Of a stretch of 64,000 bases of DNA, positions 25,639-33,468 are shown in pieces. Every line of letters begins with the position of its first letter. The first letter of the stretch is position 1. The position numbers were made by a program, and so were the translations under genes. Below the pieces are notes generated by a model, which was given only the letters and a program-made list of their open reading frames with translations, searched no databases and had not been told where the DNA came from. Location: the NCBI RefSeq assembly GCF_029937755.1, contig NZ_JAPYPG010000003.1:186001-250000 (forward strand). The letters are read 5' to 3'. Source of the DNA: Henriciella sp. (GTDB taxonomy: Bacteria; Pseudomonadota; Alphaproteobacteria; Caulobacterales; Hyphomonadaceae).

Positions 25639-26624
25639 GAACTTTCGGTCTCCGCTGCCGCGATGACGTCACCCGGCCGGAGACCGGACAGGATCTCATA
25701 TGTGGTGGTGGAGGCCAGCGGCTCCGCCAGCACAACCGGTGCTTCGACAAACCGCTCGCCAACCCTGACACTGACAAAATCGACGCCGTAGCGCGTAGTA
25801 ACGAACTCTCGCGGAATGACGATAGCCCGGCGGTCTCCGACCGGCACGAGTACATCCGCGCGTTCGCCGACAAGCGCATTCAGGCCGCCATCGACAACAG
25901 CGTCAGCAATCACGGCGCCGTCGCGCAGCGCCGGATATATCTTCTCGATCCGAGCCGTACGGGTCTCATTGTCACGGGCCGGCAGGCGCAGGGAGACCTG
26001 CTTGCCCTCTTCAAGGAAACTCAGATGGCGTTCAGGCAGGGAAATCCGGACAAGGCCGCCCAGCGTGGCCAGACGGGCGATGACCTGTCCCGGAGAGACA
26101 ACGCTGCCTTCGACAATCAGAACATCGGTCACGCGGGCATCCGCCGGTGAGCGGATTTCGCCTTCCGACCGGCGGGCCGAAACGCTCTGGCGCTCTTGCC
26201 GGGCTGCCGTGCGGTTGGTTTTCAGAACATTGAGTGCCGTCTGTTCCCGCTCGAACTGGGCCCGCGGGTAAAACCCATCGTCCAGCAACGTCTCGGCCCG
26301 TGCGAGATCTTCTTCCTGTTGCTCGATCTGGGAGGTCAGCCCCTCAATGCGTGAGGTCAGGGCCGATATCTGGGGCGCAATCTTCTCGTCGATGACGACA
26401 GCAATGACCTCGCCAGCTTTCACCGTCTGGCCTTCGTCAACCGTCAGACGGGTGACGACACCTTGCAGGCGGGAGGTTGCCTCCGCGGAGTCCGTCGCCT
26501 CGATACGGGCCACGACCGGCCGGTAGTCAGTGATGACCGCCTCCTGGACCGTCATCGTCTGGGCGGTCGCAAGCGGGCTGATCAGCACTGCCGCAACCAG
26601 GCCTGAGAGAATGCGTGCGATCAT
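25635..26624 (-). CDS. RND membrane-fusion (adaptor) protein
   Basis: A 329-residue periplasmic adaptor. The ATG at 26624 gives a signal sequence (MIARILSGLVAAVLISPLATA-Q) and begins one base after the rhodanese stop; upstream in-frame starts would overlap that gene. Domains in order are: half-lipoyl VTRLTVDEGQTVKAGEVIA, a short alpha-helical hairpin (LTSQIEQQEEDLARAETLL), the second lipoyl half SPADARVTDVLIVEGSVVSPGQV and a C-terminal beta-barrel. It should connect the RND permease to the outer-membrane channel. Confidence 0.92.
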   Translation of the reverse strand: MIARILSGLVAAVLISPLATAQTMTVQEAVITDYRPVVARIEATDSAEATSRLQGVVTRLTVDEGQTVKAGEVIAVVIDEKIAPQISALTSRIEGLTSQIEQQEEDLARAETLLDDGFYPRAQFEREQTALNVLKTNRTAARQERQSVSARRSEGEIRSPADARVTDVLIVEGSVVSPGQVIARLATLGGLVRISLPERHLSFLEEGKQVSLRLPARDNETRTARIEKIYPALRDGAVIADAVVDGGLNALVGERADVLVPVGDRRAIVIPREFVTTRYGVDFVSVRVGERFVEAPVVLAEPLASTTTYEILSGLRPGDVIAAAETESS

Positions 26625-26625
26625 G

Positions 26626-26985
26626 TCAGTATTTCCCGCTGTCGATGACGTTGCCCGTGGACGGATCAATTCGGATGCAGGGAAGACCGGCTTGCTTCCA
26701 CGCGCCAAGACCACCGGCGAGATGGGCTCCATCGCCACCGGTGCTTTTCATATAGGTGTCCAGCGCCTTGCGCGAGCGCTTGCCGGAACCGCACTGGAAG
26801 ATTACCCGGCGATGACCATCCGTGGGGATCGCTTTCGGCTCGAATGTTGACAGCGGATGAAGCAGCGCACCGTGTATGCGTTCATAGGCGAACTCCGCCG
26901 GCTCGCGGACATCGACCAGCAAGGCGTCACCCCGCTTCAGGTCAGCCAATACGTCTTCCGGCGACAGATCACGTTCGTCGGTCAT
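26626..26985 (-). CDS. Rhodanese-like sulfurtransferase
   Basis: A 119-residue single-domain rhodanese. The ATG at 26985 has GAGGAG 6 bases upstream; ATGs at 26991 and 27018 are less well placed. Motifs are LLVDVREPAEFAYERIHGA and the active loop FQCGSGKRSRKAL, whose Cys accepts sulfane sulfur, then HLAGGLGAWKQAGLP. It probably moves persulfide sulfur produced by the sulfide:quinone reductase encoded divergently. It is the first gene of the leftward operon. Confidence 0.92.
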   Translation of the reverse strand: MTDERDLSPEDVLADLKRGDALLVDVREPAEFAYERIHGALLHPLSTFEPKAIPTDGHRRVIFQCGSGKRSRKALDTYMKSTGGDGAHLAGGLGAWKQAGLPCIRIDPSTGNVIDSGKY

Positions 26986-27018
26986 TTTCATCTCCTCTGC
27001 CCAGGCCTGAATACCCAA

Positions 27019-27132
27019 GCCGGGCTTATCAGGTTTTGATTTAGCTCATCGTTCGAAAACGCGATATAAGGGATATTGCTTAGTTGCTAAAGTTCTAAAA
27101 TACATTAATTATGAGCGGTGGAGGAAAAGACC
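27019..27132. promoter_or_regulatory. Divergent promoter region of the sulfide locus
   Basis: This 114-bp AT-rich gap separates the rhodanese and sulfide:quinone reductase operons. It contains TTAGTTGCTAA (27080-27090), an interrupted palindrome that lies next to GTTCTAAA, so GTTGCTAAA/GTTCTAAA also form a near direct repeat. It also contains a CGTT-CGAA-AACG palindrome further left. Either may be the operator of the ArsR-type regulator. The assignment is by position only. Confidence 0.5.
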
Positions 27133-28416
27133 ATGGCAAAAATCGTTATTCTGGGCGCTGGACTGGGCGGCCTTGTCGCGGCTTTCGAGATCAGGAAAAC
27201 GCTGGATCGAAAGCACGATGTCGCCGTCATCAGCGAAAGTGACTACTATCAGTTCGTTCCATCGAACCCTTGGGTTCTGGTTGGCTGGCGCGACCGGGAA
27301 GAGATTACCATCGATCTCGCCAAGCCGCTGCGCAAGCGCGGTATCGAGCTGATCGTCGGCAAGGCGGAGAAAGTCGATCCACCCGCCAAATGCGTCCACA
27401 TGCCCGACGGATCAAAGGTCGATTACGACTACCTCGTCATCGCGACCGGACCCGAACTGGCCTACGATGAGATCGAGGGCGTCGGACCATCCGCCCATAC
27501 ACAATCCGTCTGCCATATCGATCATGCCGAGGATGCCGCCAAGGCATTCGAGGTCTTCTGCGAGAAGCCGGGACCGATGGTCATCGGCGCAACACAGGGC
27601 GCCTCCTGCTTCGGCCCGGCCTATGAGACCGCAATGATCATCGAGACCGAACTGCGCAAGCGCAAGATCCGCGACCGCGTGCCGATCACCTTCGTGACGC
27701 CCGAACCCTATATCGGCCATCTCGGCCTTGATGGCGTCGGCGATACCAAGGGCCTGCTCGAAAGCGAGATGCGCGACCGCCACATCAAATGGGTCACCAA
27801 TGCCCGTATCGTGCGCGCAGAAGCGGGCAAGGTCATTGCCGAAGAGGTGAACGATGATGGCTCGGTGAAAGAGACCCACGAGATTGCATCGGACTATTCA
27901 ATGTTCCTGCCGCCCTTCCGGGGCGTGGCTGCGGTCCGCGATGTCGAGGGTCTTTCAAATCCGCGCGGCTTTATCCTGACCGATGAGCATCAGCAGAACC
28001 CGACCTACCCCGAGATTTTCGGCATTGGCGTCTGTATCGCCATCCCCCCTGTCGGAAAGACGCCGGTCCCGGTCGGTGTGCCAAAGACCGGTTTCATGAT
28101 CGAATCCATGGTCGAGGCGACGGCGCGCAACATCGCGCAGATGATCAAGGGCGAGAAACCCGATCACCGGGCAAGCTGGAATGCGGTCTGTCTCGCCGAC
28201 TTCGGCGATGGCGGCGTAGCCTTCATTGCGCAGCCGCAGATCCCGCCCCGCAATGTGAACTGGTCGGCCTCCGGCGGCTGGGTCCACCTCGCAAAAGTCG
28301 GCTTCGAAAAATACTTCCTGCACAAGCTGCGCACCGGACAGTCCGAAACCTTCTATGAGAACGCCGCCCTCAGCCTGCTCAAGACGCACAAGCTGAAAGG
28401 AGTGGAAAGAGGATGA
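27133..28416 (+). CDS. sqr: Sulfide:quinone oxidoreductase
   Basis: A 427-residue flavoprotein that oxidises sulfide to sulfane sulfur and passes electrons to the quinone pool at the membrane. GGAGG at 27120-27124 fixes the ATG at 27133. The FAD-binding motif is ILGAGLGGLVAAFEI (6-20). Redox cysteines are Cys159 in ATQGASCFGPAYE and Cys353 in NAVCLADFGDG, with Cys127 in SVCHIDH; the three match the spacing of the cysteines in characterised SQRs. VCIAIPPVGKTPVPVGVPKTGFMIE is a typical family stretch. The stop overlaps the thioredoxin start (ATGA). It heads the rightward operon. Confidence 0.93.
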   Translation: MAKIVILGAGLGGLVAAFEIRKTLDRKHDVAVISESDYYQFVPSNPWVLVGWRDREEITIDLAKPLRKRGIELIVGKAEKVDPPAKCVHMPDGSKVDYDYLVIATGPELAYDEIEGVGPSAHTQSVCHIDHAEDAAKAFEVFCEKPGPMVIGATQGASCFGPAYETAMIIETELRKRKIRDRVPITFVTPEPYIGHLGLDGVGDTKGLLESEMRDRHIKWVTNARIVRAEAGKVIAEEVNDDGSVKETHEIASDYSMFLPPFRGVAAVRDVEGLSNPRGFILTDEHQQNPTYPEIFGIGVCIAIPPVGKTPVPVGVPKTGFMIESMVEATARNIAQMIKGEKPDHRASWNAVCLADFGDGGVAFIAQPQIPPRNVNWSASGGWVHLAKVGFEKYFLHKLRTGQSETFYENAALSLLKTHKLKGVERG

Positions 28417-28880
28417 CCTCCGGCGGCCAGAAACAACACGTCGTCTGCCTCAGCTGTGGCGCAGTCAATCGCGTCCCGGCCGAAGGCAGGCTGACCAAGG
28501 GCAAATGCGGCGCCTGCGCCGCATCGCTTGCCACCGATACGCCCGTCGACATCGATGCGAAAACGCTCGACCGGCTGATGGCTCGCGACGAAGGCGCCTT
28601 TCTCCTGGACGTCTGGGCCCCCTGGTGCGGGCCGTGCCGCATGATGGCCCCCGCCTACGCTGAGGCCGCAAAGCATTTCGAGGGCGATCTGCGCTTTCTC
28701 AAGGTTGATTCCGATGCCCACCCGAAAGCAGCCGCCCGCCTGCAGGTTCGCGGCATCCCGGCCCTCTTCCTGATCGATAATGGCCGGATCGCCGACCAGC
28801 ATGCCGGGGCCATGACCACCCCGGCCCTCATCAATTGGCTCCAGAATTCGGCAGCTCTCACGCCGACACCTTCATCCTGA
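28413..28880 (+). CDS. trxC: Thioredoxin 2 (zinc-ribbon thioredoxin)
   Basis: A 155-residue thioredoxin with the extra N-terminal zinc ribbon of TrxC: CLSC (12-15) and CGAC (32-35). The active site is WAPWCGPCRMMAP (Cys72, Cys75), and the cis-proline segment is VRGIPALFLI. It could reduce protein or small-molecule persulfides formed during sulfide oxidation (inference from the operon). Translation is coupled to sqr by a 4-base overlap. Confidence 0.93.
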   Translation: MTSGGQKQHVVCLSCGAVNRVPAEGRLTKGKCGACAASLATDTPVDIDAKTLDRLMARDEGAFLLDVWAPWCGPCRMMAPAYAEAAKHFEGDLRFLKVDSDAHPKAAARLQVRGIPALFLIDNGRIADQHAGAMTTPALINWLQNSAALTPTPSS

Positions 28881-28902
28881 CCGTAGAAAGGACCATTCGA
28901 AA

Positions 28903-29106
28903 ATGAACCTTGATCGTGCTGTACTCGCCTTTGCCGGGCTGATCGTATTGATAAGCCTGGCCCTCGGATACTGGGTTTCGCCCTGGTGGTTCCTGCTCAC
29001 AGCCTTTGCCGGACTGAACATGCTGCAGGCGTCGATAACCGGCTTCTGCCCGGCAGCGATCCTTTTCAAGCTTGCCGGCGTGCGCCCCGGGAACGCATTC
29101 AAATGA
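28903..29106 (+). CDS. DUF2892 (YgaP-type) small membrane protein
   Basis: A 67-residue protein with two membrane segments (about 6-22 and 28-44) and the family motif NMLQASITGFCPAAILFKLAGV. The conserved Cys49 in GFCP lies near the membrane face. In YgaP this domain is fused to a rhodanese, and free-standing copies are common in sulfide-oxidation loci. AGAAAGGA precedes the ATG. Its stop overlaps the next gene's start (ATGA). Confidence 0.9.
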   Translation: MNLDRAVLAFAGLIVLISLALGYWVSPWWFLLTAFAGLNMLQASITGFCPAAILFKLAGVRPGNAFK

Positions 29107-30383
29107 TGCGGGTGCTGACGCTTTCCCTCGCTGCCCTGCTCTTGTCTGCTCCATATTCGGTGGCAGAACCGGTCAGCCTCGCCGACGCGGTCCGGCAGGC
29201 GATCGCGACGTCGCCCGATATCGAGAGCGCCGAAGCTTCGCTGGACAGTGCTGCGGCAGACCTCGATCAGGCCCGTGGCCAGCGCGGGATCAGCGTTGGC
29301 GCGCAGGCCCAGCTTGGCGTCTCGGAAACGGACTTCACGACGGGCAGCATCAGCCAGGTTCCCCGCCAGGTCGGCCTGCAGGCTGAACTCCCGCTTTACA
29401 CGTCCGGCAGCCTCGCTTCCGCTGAAAGCGCCGCGCGGCATGGGATCCGCTCTGCAGAAGAGACCATCGCAGGAACGAAGGAATCCGTCGCACTGAATAC
29501 CGTAGAGGCCTATACGCGCCTGTGGCTGGCCTTGCAGGCACTGGACGTCACCGAAAATGAGGTGGAGACGCTGCAGCTTCGCAATGACGAGACGGCCAGC
29601 CGGCTCGATCAGGGGCTTGCAACGCGAACCGATACAGCCCTGGCCGCCTCGCGCCTGGCATCGGCCCGCGCCCGCCTCGCCAGCCGGGAGGCAGACCTTG
29701 CCGCCGCGCGGTCACGCTTTGAGCGTCTGACCGGGCTGGATGAGGCAACGCCCCTCAACCCCGAAACCGTCGATCTCACCCTTCCCCCGACACAGGCCGA
29801 AGCCCTGGCGATGGCGCGTCAGAACAATCCGGGACTCGCGGCCGCTCGCGCGCAACTGGAGGCAGCAAGATCACGGGAGAACCAGGTCCGCGGCGAGTTC
29901 GGGCCGAAGGTATCGCTCAAGGCGCGGGCTTCGACAGGAGAAGACGTCTACTTCTTCTTCGAGGACCAGATCACCGATGCCGGCGCATTTGTAAGTGTCG
30001 AAGTTCCGCTGTTCACCAATGGCGTGAAGCCTGCCGCCATCAACAAGGCCGGCGCTGGACGCCGGGCCGCGGCCGCAGCGCTTCGGTCCCGGCAGCTTGA
30101 GCTGGACGATACGGTGCGTGCGCTCTGGTACAGGGTGATCGCGCAGCGACAAGCGCTTGAGGCCGCCTCCAGCGCCGAAACAGCCGCCGAGATCGCAACC
30201 GACGGCGCCCGCCGTGAACAGGACCTCGGCCTTCGCACGCTGGTCGATATGCTCGATGCCGAAGACGACTATCGCCGGGCTGCCATTGCGCGCCGGTCCG
30301 CCGAAGCCGACCTGCTCGTGGCAAAGGCACGGCTTCTGGCCATGTTGTCAGGCCTGGAAAGTCAGCTGGTCGAAGGCTTCTGA
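29103..30383 (+). CDS. TolC-family outer-membrane efflux protein
   Basis: A 426-residue TolC-type channel. The ATG at 29103 overlaps the previous stop and gives the signal peptide MMRVLTLSLAALLLSAPYSVA-EP. Two homologous halves start at VSLADAVRQAIATSPDIESAE and LTLPPTQAEALAMARQNNPGLAAARAQ, each with long coiled-coil helices that form the periplasmic tunnel. It supplies the outer-membrane part for the RND permease and adaptor of the divergent operon. It ends 6 bp before the convergent ackA. Confidence 0.92.
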   Translation: MMRVLTLSLAALLLSAPYSVAEPVSLADAVRQAIATSPDIESAEASLDSAAADLDQARGQRGISVGAQAQLGVSETDFTTGSISQVPRQVGLQAELPLYTSGSLASAESAARHGIRSAEETIAGTKESVALNTVEAYTRLWLALQALDVTENEVETLQLRNDETASRLDQGLATRTDTALAASRLASARARLASREADLAAARSRFERLTGLDEATPLNPETVDLTLPPTQAEALAMARQNNPGLAAARAQLEAARSRENQVRGEFGPKVSLKARASTGEDVYFFFEDQITDAGAFVSVEVPLFTNGVKPAAINKAGAGRRAAAAALRSRQLELDDTVRALWYRVIAQRQALEAASSAETAAEIATDGARREQDLGLRTLVDMLDAEDDYRRAAIARRSAEADLLVAKARLLAMLSGLESQLVEGF

Positions 30384-30389
30384 CCGGTC

Positions 30390-31583
30390 TTACGCCTTGC
30401 TTGCGCTCAGGACCTCGGCCGTCTCGCGGGCAATGACGGCTTCCTCATCTGCGGGAATCACGAGGACCTGGACGGAAGAGCCGCTCGCCGAAACGATCGT
30501 GCGGCCTTCCTCATTCGCAGCGTCATCGATCACCACGCCGAGCCAGTCGAGTTCCCGGCAGACATCACGGCGGATGACAGCGGAATTCTCCCCGATGCCG
30601 CCGGTAAACACGATGGTTTCGAGCCCGTGCAATGCCGCAACAAGCGATCCGATCTCCCTTACCGTTCGATAGACGAACAGCGAGACCGCTTCTGCCGCCT
30701 CAGGGGCGTCGCTTGCCAAAAGGTCACGAATGTCACCGCTGAGGCCGGAGACGCCGAGCAGGCCGGATTGCTTGTAAAGCAAGTGCGAGACCTCTTTCAG
30801 GCTGTATCCGCCCTCCCCCAAGAGGTGCAGCACCACGCCTGGATCGAGGTCACCGCAACGCGTCGCCATGGGCAGGCCATCAAGCGCCGTGAGACCCATC
30901 GTCGTTGCGACGCTCTTGCCATCCAGAAGCGCACACAGGCTTGCCCCACTTCCCAGGTGCGCGACGACCGTCCGGCCATGATCGTGCCCGGGCACGAGGC
31001 TTGGAAGCACGTCGGCAACATGCGCATAGGACAGCCCATGGAAGCCAAAGCGCACGATCCCTTCCTCTGTCAGCCGGCGTGGGAGCGCATAGCGCTGGGC
31101 GACGTCAGGCTGGCGTCTGTGAAAGGCCGTATCGAAGGACAGGCTCTGGGGCATGTCCGGCCAGAGACCTGAAATGCCAGCCACGCCTGAAAGATTGGCT
31201 GGCTGGTGAGACGGAGCCAGCGGCGAAAGCGCCTGAAGCTCCGACACAACTTCATCGCTCGCACGCACAGGTCCCGCAAAGCGCCCGCCGCCATGTACGA
31301 TCCGATGACCCACAGCACGAAGGTCTACATCAAGACGCTCGGACGCCCATTGGGCGAAGGCGGCGACCAGTTTCTCCGACTTGCGCCCGGCCTCGGCAAT
31401 GCGTCCGGGGACGTCGTGCGTCTCTCCCCCTGGCCAGCTTGCCGCGAAGTCCATATCACCACCGATTCTGGAAAGATCAGCCCGCAGGAGCCGCTCTCCC
31501 AGGCGGTTTCCCTCAAGGCCGTGGACAGAGAGCTTGATACTGGATGAGCCGGTATTGACGGTGAGGACGCCCTGACGTTTCAA
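30390..31583 (-). CDS. ackA: Acetate kinase
   Basis: A 397-residue acetate kinase converting acetyl phosphate and ADP to acetate and ATP, or the reverse. The N-terminal signature is VNTGSSSIKLSVHGL (residues 9-23), followed by GHRIVHGG. The second signature reads RFGFHGLSYAHVADVL, where many homologues have GFHGTSH. GGIGENSAVIRRD lies near the C terminus. Its start overlaps the stop of the phosphotransacylase gene by 4 bases, so both enzymes of the acyl-phosphate pathway are made together. Confidence 0.93.
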   Translation of the reverse strand: MKRQGVLTVNTGSSSIKLSVHGLEGNRLGERLLRADLSRIGGDMDFAASWPGGETHDVPGRIAEAGRKSEKLVAAFAQWASERLDVDLRAVGHRIVHGGGRFAGPVRASDEVVSELQALSPLAPSHQPANLSGVAGISGLWPDMPQSLSFDTAFHRRQPDVAQRYALPRRLTEEGIVRFGFHGLSYAHVADVLPSLVPGHDHGRTVVAHLGSGASLCALLDGKSVATTMGLTALDGLPMATRCGDLDPGVVLHLLGEGGYSLKEVSHLLYKQSGLLGVSGLSGDIRDLLASDAPEAAEAVSLFVYRTVREIGSLVAALHGLETIVFTGGIGENSAVIRRDVCRELDWLGVVIDDAANEEGRTIVSASGSSVQVLVIPADEEAVIARETAEVLSASKA

Positions 31584-32527
31584 ACCGGCCCCTCCTCCGC
31601 AGGCCGGGCGTGAAGTTTGGCCAGCGCACAGGACACGACCCGTTCAGCCGCGCTGTCCGCCCGGCTGGTCAGGATGACGGGCACTTTCGCACCGACAACC
31701 AGCCCGGCGGCTTCAGCGCCAGCAAGATAGTCGAGCTGCTTGGCAATCATGTTGCCGGCTTCCAGCGTGGGCACGACGAGTATGTCAGCTGCGCCGGCCA
31801 CAGAAGAGACCAGCCGCTTCGTCGCGACCGCCTCTGGCGAAACGGCAAGGTCGAAAGCCAGTGGCCCGTCGACGACACCGCCCTTGATCTGTCCCCGGTC
31901 GGCCATCTTGCAGAGCGCGGCGGCATCGATTGTTGAGGCGATGTTCGGATCGACCTCTTCGGTGGCGGAGAGGATGGCAACGAGTGGCGCGTCGATCCCG
32001 ATATGGTGGGCCAGGTCAATCGCATTCTGCACGATATCGCGCTTGCACATCAGGTCCGGCGCGATGTTGATGGCCCCGTCCGTCATCAGCAGGAGCCTGG
32101 GATATGCCGGCGTCTCGAGCACGAAGACGTGGCTCATGCGCCGTTCGGTCCGCAGCCCGGCCGCCCGGTCAATGATGGCCTGCATCAGTTCATTGGTGTG
32201 CAGCGCCCCCTTCATGATGGCACCGACCGCCTCTTCCCTTGCGAGACTGGCCCCTCTGGCCGCCGCTGCATGACTGTGCGGCGTATCGACAATCTCCACC
32301 CCGGAAAGATCAAGCCCGGCCTCCTCGGCCGCCGATCTTATCTTGTCCCCGGGGCCGACGAGCACCGGGTCGATAAGGCCGGCCTCCCTGGCGTCCATGG
32401 CACCGGTCAGGGACAGGTGGTCGACAGGATGTACCACCGCTGTGCGCAGGGGCGCCCCTGTTGCGCGCTCGATAAGTTTCCTGAATTCCTTGCCGGCCTC
32501 GGCGGCTGATGGGGGCATAGTTGGCAT
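31580..32527 (-). CDS. Phosphate acetyl/butyryltransferase
   Basis: A 315-residue phosphotransacylase that would exchange CoA for phosphate on an acyl group, feeding the adjacent acetate kinase. It is the short form related to Ptb and to the C-terminal domain of enoyl-CoA hydratase/Pta fusions. Segments include GAIMKGALHTNELMQAI, LLMTDGAINIAPDLMCKRDIVQNAI and the C-terminal ADILVVPTLEAGNMIAKQL. Acetyl versus butyryl preference cannot be read. First gene of a two-gene operon. Confidence 0.9.
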   Translation of the reverse strand: MPTMPPSAAEAGKEFRKLIERATGAPLRTAVVHPVDHLSLTGAMDAREAGLIDPVLVGPGDKIRSAAEEAGLDLSGVEIVDTPHSHAAAARGASLAREEAVGAIMKGALHTNELMQAIIDRAAGLRTERRMSHVFVLETPAYPRLLLMTDGAINIAPDLMCKRDIVQNAIDLAHHIGIDAPLVAILSATEEVDPNIASTIDAAALCKMADRGQIKGGVVDGPLAFDLAVSPEAVATKRLVSSVAGAADILVVPTLEAGNMIAKQLDYLAGAEAAGLVVGAKVPVILTSRADSAAERVVSCALAKLHARPAEEGPV

Positions 32528-32736
32528 CCGTGAATAGACCTTCTCTCTTCGCTCCCCTGACTAACACGATAACCCCCGACAGGTTCTAGGTATTCTGCCG
32601 GATTTGATCCCGGCCGGATTTTGTTGAGTGTGGGAATACCATTCAAGGCGGGCATGCGCTTGCATCTCCGCAGACCACGACAGAAGCCGCCGGACGCGCT
32701 AATGTCAGACAAGGACAATGGTTTGGGGATGAATGT

Positions 32737-33468
32737 ATGAAAGGGTCGCGTGAGGCGGAACGGACAGGCACGGCCTTTCGCGTACAGCAGCTCACGCGCG
32801 TTTACGGCGAGGGCCCGGCGGCCGTGCATGCCCTGCGGGGTGTGGATCTCAAGGTGCCGGCAGGCGACCTCGTCGTCCTCCTCGGCGCATCCGGCTCTGG
32901 CAAGTCAACGCTTCTCAACATCCTTGGCGGGCTCGATCGCGCCACAGCCGGCACCGCGCACTTCTTCGATCAGGAGCTGACGGCAATGGCCGATGTCGCG
33001 CTGACCCGGTACCGCCGCCATCATGTCGGCTTTGTCTTCCAGTTCTATAACCTCATGCCGAGCCTGACGGCGCGGGAGAATGTCGATCTGGTCACCGAGA
33101 TTGCCGACGACCCGTTGCCTGCCGATGAGGCCTTGAGCCTTGTCGGGCTCGATCATCGTCAGGATCACTTCCCGTCAGAACTGTCCGGTGGGGAGCAGCA
33201 GCGCGTGGCCATTGCGCGTGCGGTTGCCAAGCGCCCCACCGTCCTGTTCTGCGACGAACCGACGGGTGCCCTCGATTCCACCACGGGGCGTCAGGTTCTT
33301 CGCGTGCTGCAGGATGTGAACGCAAATCTCGGCACCACGGTCATGATCGTGACCCACGCCGCCGCCACAGCCGCCATGGCCCACCGCGTCATCGAAATGG
33401 CCGATGGCGCAGTGCGGAACGTGACAGTCAACGAGACACGCCTGTCTGCAGAGGAGATCGAGTGGTGA
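32737..33468 (+). CDS. ABC transporter ATPase (MacB/LolD-type)
   Basis: A 243-residue ATPase. Walker A is [12 protein letters not shown], the Q-loop [18 protein letters not shown], signature [14 protein letters not shown], Walker [14 protein letters not shown] and H-loop VTHAAA. This pattern is typical of type VII ABC systems that power lipoprotein or efflux complexes from the periplasm. GGGGAT precedes the ATG at 32737. The permease gene overlaps its end. Confidence 0.93.
   Translation: MKGSREAERTGTAFRVQQLTRVYGEGPAAVHALRGVDLKVPAGDLVVLLGASGSGKSTLLNILGGLDRATAGTAHFFDQELTAMADVALTRYRRHHVGFVFQFYNLMPSLTARENVDLVTEIADDPLPADEALSLVGLDHRQDHFPSELSGGEQQRVAIARAVAKRPTVLFCDEPTGALDSTTGRQVLRVLQDVNANLGTTVMIVTHAAATAAMAHRVIEMADGAVRNVTVNETRLSAEEIEW

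Noticed and set aside
23632..25791. A 719-codon plus-strand open frame opposite the RND permease
   Set aside because: Composition is typical of an antisense reading of a membrane-protein gene; it has no recognisable domain.
22345..26624. Heavy-metal (CusA-type) pump controlled by an arsenic-type ArsR
   Set aside because: The regulator has the SqrR/BigR cysteine arrangement rather than the ELCVCDL metal site, and the neighbours handle sulfur, not metals. Not excluded for the pump itself.
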